From NCBI GenBank assembly GCA_015039465.1, contig MU130017.1, positions 159,366-223,365 on the forward strand: a stretch of 64,000 nt of DNA, in the 5' to 3' direction. Source of the stretch: Phlegmacium glaucopus. Lineage: Eukaryota > Basidiomycota > Agaricomycetes > Agaricales > Cortinariaceae. Positions 1 to 11,389 of the stretch are shown piece by piece. Below the pieces are notes generated by a model that was given only the letters and a program-made list of their open reading frames with translations, was not told the DNA's origin and did no database searches. Numbering within the stretch: position 1 is the first letter of the stretch; every line of letters begins with the position of its first letter. The position numbers were made by a program, and so were the translations under genes.

Positions 1-516
1 AAAATCTGGTTCAAGAACAAAGAGGACGACGGGGTTATCCACCCTGAGTTTTCCGAGGACAACATGCTTCCGATGGCTACCATTGCATTTGTACAGACTG
101 TGGTGAATTTTTTTTATTGCGAGTGATCAAGTGATCATGGTTACCATTTCTAATTTTCTTCAGATCGAAAACAACCTCGATGAGTGGGTAACTGGGGAGC
201 ATATTGATGTCCCCTTCACCGCTACGGCTTACAAGACCAAATACCATATCCACCTCAAACGCATCATGAATTTTGAGAAGAAAACGCAAGAGGCCGACAT
301 CATTCCTCGTCTCCTCAGACATATGTTGAAGGCTGCTCGGTATGTGTATTAATGGTATTATAAATATTTGGCTGACTTGTTTCTCTGTATAGAAAACATG
401 CAAAAGTTTCGGATGAAGGAGCCCCTCAAGTCACAAACATTTCAGATGCCGATATTGAAGCTGCGAAACAGGAATGGGAGGGTCTGGTGCTTTCGGATGA
501 CGAGAATCAGTACTAA
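1..516 (+). CDS. 3' end of a DUF6532-like gene (partial)
   Basis: Three exons can be followed: 1-102 (enters from outside the window), 164-339 and 393-516, ending in TAA. The introns 103-163 (GTGAAT...TTCAG) and 340-392 (GTATGT...TATAG) restore one frame. The joined frame contains LDEWVTGEHIDVPFTATAYK, then a Lys/Arg-rich helix, and ends in an acidic tail (VLSDDENQY). From memory of fungal proteins this resembles the C-terminal part of DUF6532, a domain of unknown function that is abundant and often repeat-associated in mushrooms. Only about 130 residues are visible, so the family call is moderate; that it is a real spliced gene end is well supported by the frame continuity. It sits directly beside a repeat-rich, CpG-poor stretch. 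Confidence 0.6.
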
Positions 517-623
517 TAATCACCAGCACCGTTAATCGCACTGCAGCTATTTAATTAGATTCATATTTATACGGAAATTATACCCCAGCTGCATGTCCTA
601 ATTACATCCTAATTACAAATACA

Positions 624-795
624 GATACCTATACTGCCGAATTTGCCTAAGAGACTGATCCTAACTTGCCTAACAGACGATCCTATGGATATCTATACTG
701 CCGAATTTGCCTAAGAGACTGATCCTAACTTGCCTAAGAGACGATCCTATGGATATCTATACTGCCTAATTTGCCTAACAGACCAATCCTATGGA
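624..795. repeat. 64-bp minisatellite, 2.7 copies
   Basis: Units start at 624, 688 and 752. Each contains TATACTGCC(G/T)AATTTGCCTAA followed by a GA-rich segment and CGATCCTATGGAT. Copies 1 and 2 are nearly identical; the third is partial and more diverged (AATTTGCCTAACAGACCAATCC). Confidence 0.85.
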
Positions 796-883
796 AGCAT
801 AATGATATCTAACATGACCTATATAGTCGGTGAGATGCCTGTGGCTACCTATATAGTAGGGGGTTGCCTAACCTGCCATTGGA

Positions 884-912
884 CCTACATAGGTCTATGT
901 AGCCTATGTAGG
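884..912. repeat. Perfect 10-bp inverted repeat
   Basis: CCTACATAGG (884-893) and CCTATGTAGG (903-912) are exact reverse complements separated by 9 bases. The surrounding 820-915 stretch carries further copies of CCTATATAG/CCTATGTAG, so this may be the end of a small inverted-repeat element. Confidence 0.6.
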
Positions 913-2602
913 CATCTGCCATTTTCCTGATGTTGCCATGTACACTCTGGTGTTGCATGTTGAGCTTGTTTCATTCCTTTTTTTGTTTTTTAACTAATTA
1001 ATAATACTGCTTAGGTTCTACCACTGATGATGCCAGATGCTCACTCTTAGCTAGTAGCTACAACTTCATCACTTCTCAACTCCTCCCATTGAAATAGGTT
1101 TGCTTCAGTACATTTGATATCCACCTGTTTTCAGCACATTACCATGACTGTCAACAACACAAACAACACATTGCATACCTACTTCTTAGCCCCAGGAGGT
1201 ACAAAACAACGATGAGCACTGAGCACTGGTGGCTGAGGTGAGTTCTTTGAATTTCTTACTGCTTTTTCTAAAACTAACAATTTTCTACTTTTAGCTACAG
1301 TTTTGACAACCTCAACTACCCAGCCCCTCCTCCCCATCCAAATGGGATTTGAGGGGTTTGTTTCAGGCTGTTTCAACACTCCAACCACCTCTGCCTGTTT
1401 TCGACACACAACAGCAGATGATGAACCTACTATTGGTAGTTAGAGTAGTACATATGACTCAGACTCTGTGTAGATAGTTGAATATGATTTATACATATTA
1501 AATTTCCTTATCCTGGCATGAACATAGCTTTCTAGCCTCAGATTGACCAAAGTATATTGTAATAATAGTAATATTAACCCTACCCTATATAGCACTGTAT
1601 AGTAGTATATAGTACTGTATAGTAAATATATATCATTCCATAGCATGACTGTGATGCTTGACAGTGCTGTAAATAAAGGACCCTTTACTATGGCACTATG
1701 GCACTGCCCAGTGCTGTCCAGTGCTGATAAGCAGACCCCAAATTTACTGATGGATTACAAGCTACATGTGCCATTAGGCACCATCAAGTGCTTGATCAGC
1801 GCTCTCAGCATTGCCATGCCCGAGTTCAAGTAAGTATTAATTAAATCTCCTCATTCATTTTGCTACACTTCTTGGACCTTCGTAGTTAATTAAAAGCTAC
1901 ATTTGTACTCTCTGTAGTGTATATATATCCAGTATTGTATTGTAAATAAATTCTTGCTGTTGTTCTTACAGGTTATGGGCCCCGGCTGTTGCACTTGAAA
2001 AAAATGAAAAAAGTTGTTGCTGAACTTGCTGTCCTTACTGCTTCATCAAAGCTATTGTCATACTCATTAATAACTGTCTACAATGCCCACGTGACTATTC
2101 CCCTACTGTCAGATATCCTACCGTCCCTCTGTGCCTATGCTCAAAGCCAATGGGAATAACTGGGTGATGTTCTATGTTCATTTCCGAGGTGCTGTCAAGG
2201 CGAGAGGCTTTTGGAGCCATTTCAATGGGCCATCATCTGTCCCAGTACTGTCAACCAAGCCTACTGCAGCTGAGATTGCTGTGAAGGGTCAGTGTGTTGA
2301 GAGTTGAGGCATGACCAAATTAGGCAAGGCCACCATGAAAAAAGTGGAGTGGGCGACTATGCCACAGAGTTGCCACATCCATTGTACCACCTACATATAA
2401 ATACTTTACATTTATGTAGATATACCTCAGTTGTTGTATCAGTGACTGAGGTACATTATCTTCTTCTATTTCTCTATCTTTGCTTCACTTAACTTATATT
2501 TACTGTACCTAGTGTCACACATTGTTTAGGTACAGTGGACTAATACATAGTCATTGTATCAGTGACTGAGTGTCACACATTATTTAGGGTATAAGATTTA
2601 AC
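913..2602. other. AT-rich, CpG-poor repeat-like DNA without a supported gene
   Basis: Only short ORFs are present and none resembles a known protein. The stretch has TATA-rich low complexity at 1540-1630 and a duplicated block (GTATCAGTGACTGAG and TGTCACACATT(G/A)TTTAGG) at about 2437-2590 that looks like LTR sequence. GGTTATGGGCC occurs at about 1970 and 2604, see the primer-binding-site entry. Confidence 0.5.
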
Positions 2603-2603
2603 A

Positions 2604-2614
2604 GGTTATGGGCC
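2604..2614 (+). other. Probable retrotransposon primer-binding site (initiator-Met tRNA anticodon stem-loop type)
   Basis: GGTTATGGGCC directly follows TTTAACA, a plausible LTR 3' end. Its complement GGCCCAUAACC matches the anticodon stem-loop of initiator methionine tRNA, the half-tRNA primer used by copia and Ty5-type elements. A copia gag starts about 140 bases downstream. A second copy, GGTTATGGGCCCCGG, follows CTTACA near 1970, suggesting another LTR junction there. The LTR borders themselves could not be fixed. Confidence 0.5.
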
Positions 2615-2979
2615 TTACCAAAATTGGATACCCATCAAATTAGGACACCAACTCATCTTATTTTATCTTACATGTGTCTGTCAACACGCCCATTGATCCC
2701 CTGCTGGACAATTTTTTTTCTTGACAAATCCTTTGCGCTATGATGCCTGCTCCTGAACCTACCGTTACCATGTCTCCTACAGTCAACCCCACCAATGCCA
2801 CCAAGCCCATTGTCCATATCTGGAATATATCTGCTCACTTCACTGGTGAGAAACTTGACCAGACGAAGGCTAACTGGAAAAAATGGAGTACAACAATGTG
2901 ACAAAGCCTGCATGTTTCCACCCTGGGTCATCACATCAATCCCGCTTATAACCAGCCCCCTAATGAGCTTACCCGCTGA

Positions 2980-4335
2980 TATGATTTTTATAAATTTGTA
3001 GTTCTAAGATTACTGTTTAAGGAAATGTTCAAAACAAGTCCAACAACCAGCAACCAATAACAAATTTCTGTATTAGGCAAGTTGGGGTTTCCTTGAAAGT
3101 ATAACCAGTATACTCTTGAATAAAACTTCCAAATACAGGTTTAAAGTCCAATTCTTTTTGGACTATCTTTTCCAATCTGTTTCTTTTCTTTTCTCTCTTC
3201 TTTCCTAATCTGACCAGTGTTTAAAGTCCAATTTTTCAGACTGTATGAAACAAAGATAATTCCCTTTTTGGGGTTCAATAGTCTTTGTTTATATGATAAC
3301 CCAATTTGGATGAACATAGACAAGTCCCTTAAAAATTTAATATTCTATGAACAGTTCCAAAAACAAATGATTTAAAGTCCCAGAGGCAGACTATGAAACA
3401 GCTTTATAGTACAAGGATTTCTCCTCAGACTCTGACAAAGGATTAAATATCCTTGCTTCCAAGACAAGTCCCTAAAGGATTTAATATTCTTGGTTTAAAC
3501 AGAACAAAGGTAAGTCCCTTTAGGATTTAATACCCTTGGAACTGAGTGAAGCAAAGCAAGTCCACTTGTAAGTTCTTTCTAACTTGTGCCAATTCACAGT
3601 GGTGAAATTTGGGAAAGAAAGAATGAGTGCAAATTCACTAATGTTACTGGTGCTTTCTAGTTACTTATATACATAAATGAGAAACAAAATTAGGTAAGAG
3701 TCTGTGATGTCATGTCTATGTTTTATGATATCATGCCTTGTTTTATGATGTCATGCCTTGTTTTATGATGTCATGCCTTGTTTTATGATATCATGCCTTG
3801 TTTTATGATATCATGCCTTGTTTTATGATATCATGCCTTGTTTTATGATATCATATGTCTCATGACGTCATAAATGTCACAAAGTGTTTCATATGTATCA
3901 GGAACTGTAATAATGTATACTCATATTGTCATGTCACATAATGTCACAAAATGTCACAAAGTGTTTCACTGTTTCAGGAACTTTATTGATGTTTACTGAT
4001 ATCGTCCTAGGACTTGTATGACAAATTCCTTCACAGTTGTAGACTTGATAGTTACTTTAGATTGCAAGTTGTTCATTTAGACCATTATGGATTTTTGTAT
4101 GGTTATAGTCTGAACTTTTTGTAGTGTTATTTTACAGTATGATAAATAGATCAATTCAGATCATAGTTATCTGCTGAGTTAACATTCAAAACTTTGCAAT
4201 TTCCAGTTTAATCAACAAGTGTAGTCAACACTTTTGACCCTTACACTATCAATTTGTAGATTAATTCATGGTTGGTTTATTGATCTTTTTGATTCAATTG
4301 AAGAATAATATTATGAAAAATGAATAATCCATAGG
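2980..4335. other. About 1.35-kb insertion inside the copia gag
   Basis: Gag-like coding breaks off near 2975 and resumes near 4340 at the expected next gag segment, so the sequence between is probably a later insertion. It contains repeated phrases (TTTAAAGTCC, AAGTCCCT...ATTTAATATTC) and the 20-bp array at 3701-3871, features that would fit the regulatory part of an LTR. Its exact ends and any target duplication could not be defined, and no coding sequence is seen in it. Confidence 0.5.
3701..3871. repeat. 20-bp tandem array of CRE-like palindromes
   Basis: Six exact 20-bp units (TTTTATGATRTCATGCCTTG) run from 3721 to 3840, flanked by a degenerate unit (3701-3720) and a partial one (3841-3854). 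Each unit holds a palindrome, ATGATATCAT or ATGATGTCAT, and just beyond lies the intact form ATGACGTCAT (3862-3871). TGACGTCA is the classical CRE/ATF (bZIP) site. Confidence 0.9.
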
Positions 4336-5960
4336 TATTCAATTTTCAGTCCTATCACCGCCCTACTTCCTATGATAACTGGCTTACAAATGACCTTGCT
4401 GTTCAAGCCTTCCTTGAGATGCACTGCTCTGATTTTGAGCAGGAATTCATTGAGAAATATCCAACTGCACTGAACTGTTGGGAAACCCTGAGGGCAGCTC
4501 ACCTTGTGGAAGGGCCCATCAAACAGATGGAATTAATTTGTACTGCATTTACCACTTGTATTCCTCACAACAAGGACCAGGACAGTAAAGTACGAGAAAA
4601 TTACAGAAGACATCGGTAGGGCATTTGATATGCCTGGTGGACTATCCAAGGACACCCTAATCTGCATTGCTCTCCTATCTGCCCTTAGCGATGGCCATGA
4701 GCACCTTCATGCCATTATTCAACATGACCTGCAAAATGCCACTGCCGATAAGCCCTTTTTACCACATCACATTGCATCTTACATTGCTTCTGATACGCAG
4801 CTTCTTTTGGGAGATGCTAATTGTGTTGATACCCCTTTGGGCTCCTCTGCCATCACACTTGTTACAAGGCCAGCCCCTCAAAGCCAGGAGCCAGTCATCT
4901 GCTCCAATTGCAAGAAGAAACACCACACCAAACCATACTGTATTGCGCCAGGTGGGGGAATGGCTGGCAAAACCATTGAATAATTGTGGGCAGCTCATCA
5001 GCTTGACAAGGCTGGCCGGGTTGCCAGTGCTCCAACGCCAAAACACAAAGTTTGGGTCACTATGGCTACCAGACAGGCACTCATCATTGAAATTGATGAA
5101 GATACCCTCGCTAGTGGTATGTCTGCTACTCCTACGAACAAGTTTGCTGGGGTTATTCAGACCACTGATGATCTGGAGTGGGACAGTTTCATCCACATGG
5201 CTTCTCAACCAGTCGACTTTGAAAAAATCACAGTAGTGGCTCTCAACCAGAAGTCACAAACACTATTATCCCTTACCAAATTTCCATTTTACGTGGATAG
5301 CGGTGCCTCCATCTATGTTACACCTGACAGGTCAGACTTCTACACATTACAAAAGATTGAACCCCTATGAGTAGGAGGAGTTGGAAAAGCTTCTGTAATG
5401 GCTATAGGAATGGGTGATATCCACCTTCATATAGGACCACATACCACACTCGTACTCCATGACACCCTTTATATCCCTGAAGCAACTGTTCATCTCATAT
5501 CAGTCAGTGCAATCACATGAGACTCAAAGATCAACATTCTTTTTGATGACACATCATGCTACTTTATTCACAAAATGACCAACAAGATGATTGCTCACGG
5601 TTTATTAACTTCAAAAAGGTTATATTCACTTGATCTCCACGATGCAAGTACTGAACATGTTTTTACCATCACCCAAGTCCCTGATATGGAAACTTGGCAC
5701 CACTGTCTTGGCCATGCCAACTACCAGGCCATATGGGAGATGGCTCATCAAGGCATGGTGAAAGGTATGCCCAATACTTTCCCCCATGCACCTTCTAAAT
5801 GTGAATCATGCATCCTTGGCAAACAGACCAGGATGCCTGTACCAAAGACACTCAGGACTGGTCAGGACTGGTCAGATTCTGGTCAGATTCTGATCAGATC
5901 TGGTGGGGTACAGAAAAGTACTGCTCTTACTCAGGGCAATTCAGCCACTCTCACTTGATG

Positions 5961-6449
5961 GTGGGATGACAATAATGCTTCCCAGCATGTCCTCACCTCT
6001 CAGATAGACTCTGTTCCTCATGGCTTGCTTTCCTCTCCCAATCTCATTGCAAGAACTGTACTCAACATATATCAAATGATTCATGTACTGTGGAGTTCTT
6101 CCTCTTATGTGATATATTTGCTGCTTCCAGAAGTTTCTTCTTCTTCAGATGATTCTTTGGGGACTTCAAATTGTCCTTCAGGTGGTATGGGTGGGTTATT
6201 CTCTTCCTTATAGATCCATTGATTTTTCTGATTGCATGATCTTCTTTGTGGATCTGTTAATGCCTGCATTACATGATCTTGTTGACTCTGTTGGCTGATC
6301 AGTTTCACATTCCATGTAAGTTTTCTTGTTTTCTGGGGTATATTCCAGTACCTAAGTTTGTCTCTTTATTGACCAACTGTTGTTATTGCTCCAGAGGGTA
6401 GAGTTTGTCTGCACTTAGAGAAGCATACACAACAGTAGTATAGACCTTT
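5961..6449. other. Copia-flanking repeat debris, no supported gene
   Basis: Short broken frames only. A Ser/Glu/Pro-rich 67-codon frame (6105-6308, minus) is not recognisable. The segment joins the decayed copia element to the LTR at 6450. Confidence 0.4.
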
Positions 6450-6865
6450 TGTTACAATGACAATGGGCTTGCACTCATGTTTGGTGCTGAGTAAAGTAGA
6501 CCAAAGAACTAAGGTTTATACCTAATGCAGTAACCAAGACTCTTTACTAAGACTGAGGATGATTTTGTGAGCAAGCTAGTAGATTAGAACTGTAGTGGTA
6601 CAATAGGTCTAAACTAAAGGACTATAGCTATGGGTATGGCTCTTTTTATAGGCAATGTATCATTTAGGAAAGGGTTAGGAATCAGAGGTAGATAGGACTA
6701 GTCATGAATAGTTCCCAGGAGCTGGTAGAAGTCATGATAGAGGATAAAGGGGAAGGGGGTCAAATATAGTACAAATACAAGGTCAAAGGGGAACAATATG
6801 GTCAATGGAGGAATAACAAAGGATGAAGGATGTAAAGTAAAGAAAATTGAGTAGAATTCATAACA
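6450..6865 (+). mobile_element. LTR (TGTTAC...ATAACA) abutting a truncated NLR gene
   Basis: It begins TGTTACAATGAC and ends GAATTCATAACA. It is clearly related over most of its length (GGGCTTGCACTC, GAGCAAGCTAGTAGATTA, GGTCTAAACTAA) to the solo LTR at 55014-55695, whose ends are fixed by a target duplication. Here the flanks (CCTTT / CACCA) do not match, so it is either part of a larger element or one side was deleted. Its right end meets NLR-derived sequence exactly, and LTR bases provide the NLR's stop codon. Confidence 0.7.
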
Positions 6866-9800
6866 CACCAAGCACCTTCTTCCTCATGTCCATGACTTGA
6901 ACCTCCAGCTGCTTTGCTTCATTCCATCTTCCTTGATTATAGTATGTACTTGCTAGATTTCCCATAGTAATGAGGGTGTCTGGATGTTCTGGACCAAGCA
7001 CCTTCTTCCTCATGTCCAGGACTTGAAGCTCCAGCTGCTCTGCTTCATTCCATCTTCCTAGATTCTGGTATGTATATGCTAGATTTCCCATGCTTAAAAT
7101 GGTATCTGGATGTTCTGCACCAAGCACCTTCTTCCTTATGTCCATGACTCGAACCCCCAGCTGCTCTGCTTCATTCCATCTGCCTAGGTTATGGTATGTA
7201 TTTGCTAAATTTCCCATAGTAAGGAGGGTGTCTGGATGTTCTGGACCAAGCACCTGCTTCCTCATGTCCATGACTTGAAGCTCAAGTTGTTCTGCCTCAT
7301 TCCATCTTCCTTGCCTATTGTAAGTGGATGCTAGATTTCCCATGCTTAAGAGGGTATTTGGATGTTCTGCACCAAGCACCTTCTTCCTTATGTCTATGAC
7401 TTGAACCTCCAGCTGCTCTGCTTCATTCCATCTGCCTAGAATACGGTATGTATTTGCTATATTTCCCATACTGAGGAGGGTGTCTGGATGTTCTGGACCA
7501 AGCACCTTCTTCCTCATGTCCATGACTTGAAGCTCAAGTTGTTCTGCCTCATTCCGTCTTCCTTGCCTATTGTAAGTGGATGCTAGATTTCCCATGCTTA
7601 AGAGGGTATCTGGATGTTCTGCACCAAGCACCTTCTTTCTTATGTCCATGACTTGAAGCCCCAGCTGCTCTGCCTCATTCCATCTCCCTAGATTATAATA
7701 TGTATATACTAGATTTCCCATGGTCATGAGGGTATCTGGATGATCTGCACCAAGCACCTTCTTCTTCATGTCTATGACTTGAACCTCCAGCTGCTCTGCC
7801 TCATTCCATCTGCCTAGATTACGGTATGTATTTGCTAGATTTCCCATGGTTAAGAGGGTATCTGGATGTTCTGCACCAAGTACCTTCTTCCTCATGTCTG
7901 TGACTTGAACCTCCAGCTGCTCTGCTTCATTCCATCTGCCTAGATTACGGTATGTATTTGCTATATTTCCCATACTTTCAAGGGTATCTGGATGTTCTGG
8001 ACCAAGCACCTTCTTCCTCATGTCTATGACTTGAAGCTCCAGCTGTTCTGCCTCATTCCATCTTCCTTGCTTACTGTAAGTGGATGCTAGATTTCCCATG
8101 GTTAAGAGGGTATCTGGATGTTCTGCACCAAGCACCCTCTTCCTCATGTCTATGACTTGAAGCTCCAGCTGCTCTGCTTCATTCCATCTTCCTAGATTCT
8201 GGTATGTATATGCTAGATTTCCCATGCTTAAGATGGTATTTGGATGATCTGCACCAAGCACCTTCTTCCCCATGTCTATGACTTGAACCTCCAGCTGCTC
8301 TGCTTCATTCCATCTGCCTAGATTACGGTATGTATTTGCTAAATTTCCCATAGTAATGAGGGTGTCTGGATGTTCTGGACCAAGCACCTGCTTCCTCATG
8401 TCCATGACTTGAAGCTCAAGTTGTTCTGCCTCATTCCATCTTCCTTGCCTATTGTAAGTGGATGCTAGATTTCCCATGCTTGAGAGGGTATCTGGATGTT
8501 CTGGACCAAGCACCTTTTTCCTCATGTCCATGACTTGAACCTCCAGCTGCTCTGAATTCTTCCAGTCTCCATTCTCATTCATTACTAGTGATAAATTGGT
8601 CCATTTATCATCATAATATTCAATCAGTCCTAGTTCCTTTTCATATAGCCTATTTGCCTTGATATGTGGAAAAATCATCCTTCGCAATGCATAATCTTGA
8701 CTTGTAAATCTCTGGGGAATTGCACAGGACAAAATTATGCTTCCCATCTCACATATTCTTTCCTGCTCAGATTTAACCATTCTCTCACGACTCCAGCAGT
8801 GCACTAAAGGATGAACAGACCACATTTCAGATGTTTGTCCTCTTTTCATCAAGGAGAAAGAGAGAAGGACACCAATTCCTCGTCCAAACATAAAGTCATC
8901 CCAGTGACTATCACTGTCCAAGGTAAGTAAAGTATGATCCAGGAAAGTGATTGCCTGGGGTAACATTTTGGCTACTTCACTATCAACATGTTTCCTGGAC
9001 TCAGCAGCAGATCTGAATATTTCTGTAGAAATATTGGTATGATGATAGAAAGCACATATTTGAAGAATTAGGATTGCAGCCTGGGCTGCTTGTGCATCTC
9101 CTACAGTGGATTGTCCACCAGCTCTCTTTTTAATTTCTCCAAAAGATAAATCCCAAGTCCCATATACTGTTCGATTGTAATGTGATGCTCCTCTGAATGC
9201 AACATCTGACATAAGAGTCTGACGATGTGCAGAGAAATGTCTCAGATATTTATTGATATCACAATTCCCAGCTTCAATATAAGCACCAGCATGATTAACA
9301 GCCAGAGGAATGCATCCAAGCTCGGTGACAATCATTCTAGCAGCTTCTACATGCTCAGCTGGATCCAAACAGCTAGCCTTGAGAAGTAGAGTTATAGCAT
9401 CTGCTTCCTCCATTTCACTGATATGAATGCTGTTCTCAAATGATATGATCCTTCCCATGGACTTATTTCTGCTAGTAATGAGAATATTACCTCTGTTACC
9501 TGAGGGAAAGAACTTGGCTACATCCTCAGGAGGAGGATCATCAGCATTATCAAACACCATCAGCCATTCCTCTTGAATGCTAGATATCCACTGGAGGACA
9601 GACTCAACTGAGCCATCCATACCAGAAGCTTGGGCAGCAGGAATACTAGATATCCCCTTGAGAGACATTCTAATACTCTCATCAGAGGAGGCATCAACCC
9701 AGAACACATATGAAAACCTAGAGCAAGAAATGAAGCCAATTTTGTGAATGGGTGAAGACACTTACTTGTCAGACACTTCTGTGAACTTGAGACAGATCTG

Positions 9801-10571
9801 GGTCTTTCCAATTCCTCCCATTCCCCAGAGGAGACAAAAGCATCTGGACACCGGTCCACTATCAGCACAATGGACAAAAATTTTTCTGAGCTTGTCGAGC
9901 ACGTCCCCCCGTCCAGTAAAGAATGGACTGGAGTTTGGTTTCTGAGGTACAGGGATCTTCCCCTGCCCTTCACCAGGACCGGCAGGGAGAATGCTAACCT
10001 ACGCACAATCACTGTCAAATCACGTACACAGTACATGAAAAAGACCTACAAAAGTGCCACCAGTGATGAGTATATTCCGGGCATTCGCAAAGAAACCCGA
10101 GCCAACACGCTGATTCTGTTGATCGTCAGGAATACCCAAGACGAGCGGGTGTGAGCAACTCACAGAGGGATCTTTTTCTGATTGTGTAGATCCCAAGTTG
10201 GCTTTCATCATGGTATCAGGTGGAGAGTCTTCCAGACGCGCTGAAGGAGCACCGTCAATGATTGCCAAAGCGGAAACTGAAACGGAGAGTTGGCGTTCCT
10301 GGCCAGTCTGATCGACGATGATGATTGCGTAAATATGCCAATGTGCGGGGCCAAGCTGAAAACTCACAGTAACGTCAACACCAGTGGCTCGAATAGCTTC
10401 AACACTCGCAGTCGCAGGACTAGCGGGGACAGATGGCGTGGGATTAGCGGTGTTAGTTACGATTGCCATCGACGTCGAAGTTGCTGGTTCAGAACTTGAA
10501 TCAAGAGCATTGGTGATGTTCACAGATGGATATTTTGGTTTCTTGCTAAATTTCTTGAAAATGCGCTTCAT
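6858..10571 (-). CDS. NB-ARC-TPR NLR (STAND NTPase), 3'-truncated
   Basis: Predicted exons, 5' to 3': 10571-10368, 10307-10164, 10115-10050, 9998-9766, 9717-6858. The first two introns (60 and 48 bases, GTGAGT...CAG) are multiples of three and could also be read through. An N-terminal region with NARNILITGGTF is followed by P-loop GMGGIGKT (split from the rest by intron 9765-9718), Walker B-like WLMVFDNADD and GNILITSRN (NB-ARC). The C-terminus has about 13 kinesin-light-chain-type TPR units of 42 residues (consensus HPDTLLTMGNLA.TY...GRW). Such proteins are ligand-triggered switches thought to act in fungal non-self recognition. The last repeat is cut and the stop codon comes from the abutting LTR. 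From about 9860 downstream the gene is CpG-depleted, whereas its 5' exons are not. Either a truncated but usable protein or a recent pseudogene. Confidence 0.8.
6870..8560 (-). repeat. 126-bp tandem TPR-coding repeat, about 13 units
   Basis: Consecutive 126-bp units encode 42-residue TPRs with very little divergence. Variation is concentrated at the residue after MGNLA (S, N or Y) and at three positions before GRW (NRQ, RNL, QNL, SKQ, YNL). Unit types follow S-N-Y / S-N-N-Y / S-N / S-N-Y / S, and units 1-4 resemble units 10-13, i.e. higher-order duplication. Confidence 0.9.
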
Positions 10572-10631
10572 GTTGCTCGATGCACAGCGGTCAAGGTGGG
10601 TGATGAGAGGCGAGAAGAAAGATGCTCTTGA

Positions 10632-10639
10632 TTATATAA
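10632..10639 (-). promoter_or_regulatory. TATA box of the NB-ARC-TPR gene
   Basis: TTATATAA lies 61 bases upstream of the ATG at 10571, a usual distance for a fungal TATA promoter. Confidence 0.5.
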
Positions 10640-11389
10640 GCGTGGGCTGTGTTTACTCCAGTTCCAAATGTTACCCCGGTCTTCGTTAGGTTTCTACCTA
10701 AGTCCTCCCAATCCTCAAGGTTCCTTGTATTGCCCTTGCTCCAGGATTCTGTCTCTCCCTGTTCGCTGGTTGTTTGGTTCGTTGAACTCCCTACTTTTCT
10801 TTGTCACCGACTTAAACACGTTCGAAAAGGTTAATCCGCATCTGAGGAATGATCATAATTGTACTGACTTATCCTCTACCCAGCGCTACTTCATTGTCGC
10901 GTCTACACGCTACGGGGAGTCACCCATTGTGTCCCCAAATTCTTCCACTATTTGTCTTGTATCTTTTCGCCCTCTTGCAGATGCTTCCAGTGGCGCCGGA
11001 TATGTCATCTGTATCCTTCAGCGCACAAACAACACGATGCAATTTGTGTCCATTCCTCCAATCATGAATCAAACCATTGTACCCAAAAAGCCTTTTGGAA
11101 AACAGTCAAAGTAAGAAAAAAAGGAGTCCAGCAAAAGGGACAGGTACCGTAGCTGAACAATCCTTGGACAGAACGGGTGCATGCATCCAGTTTATTTAAA
11201 TCTTGGAAGCGGATCTACTTAGTACTTGGTTATTTTTTGTCTTTTGAACCGAGTACTACCTTCTGATGCATGTTGGACTTGTCTTCGAGGAAACATTGCC
11301 GAGAGACTTATTCTTTGGAAGAGTTTGAGATAAATGTTGTATATAGACAAAGGTACAACAAAGGTGCATTGGAAGTATGATCTAAAACG
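10640..11389. other. No supported gene
   Basis: Overlapping open frames on the plus strand (up to about 148 codons at 10668-11114) have no recognisable domain and no consistent splice structure. The first part is the promoter of the divergent NB-ARC gene. Confidence 0.4.

Larger units (their letters stand above)
2743..5960 (+). pseudogene. Decayed Ty1/copia gag-protease-preintegrase
   Basis: The gag starts at ATG 2743 with a short Pro/Thr-rich leader and WNISAHFTGEKLDQTKANW, and meets a stop at about 2899. After an insertion it resumes near 4340 (YDNWLTNDLAVQAFLEMHC). A CCHC-like knuckle (C-X2-C-X4-H-X4-C) lies near 4901-4940, the protease motif VDSGAS near 5294, and a GAG-pre-integrase domain near 5690-5830 with HHCLGH and CESCILGKQ. 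Stop codons (e.g. 4981, 5368, 5518) and frameshifts break the frame, and no integrase core, reverse transcriptase or RNase H is visible. It is a dead, 3'-truncated element with CpG-poor sequence like its surroundings. Confidence 0.85.

Noticed and set aside
1179..2492. Small frames in the first AT-rich stretch
   Set aside because: Short, unrelated to known families, and situated in repeat-like, CpG-poor DNA.
3721..3840. Possible CRISPR-like array (regular 20-bp repeats)
   Set aside because: There are no spacers between units and the genome is eukaryotic; it is a simple tandem repeat.
2604..6865. A single full-length copia element ending in the LTR at 6450-6865
   Set aside because: The sequence before the primer-binding site at 2604 (ending TTTAACA) does not resemble the LTR at 6450 (ending CATAACA), so they belong to different families.
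10668..11114. 148-codon plus-strand frame upstream of the NB-ARC gene
   Set aside because: No recognisable domain and heavy overlap with other frames.
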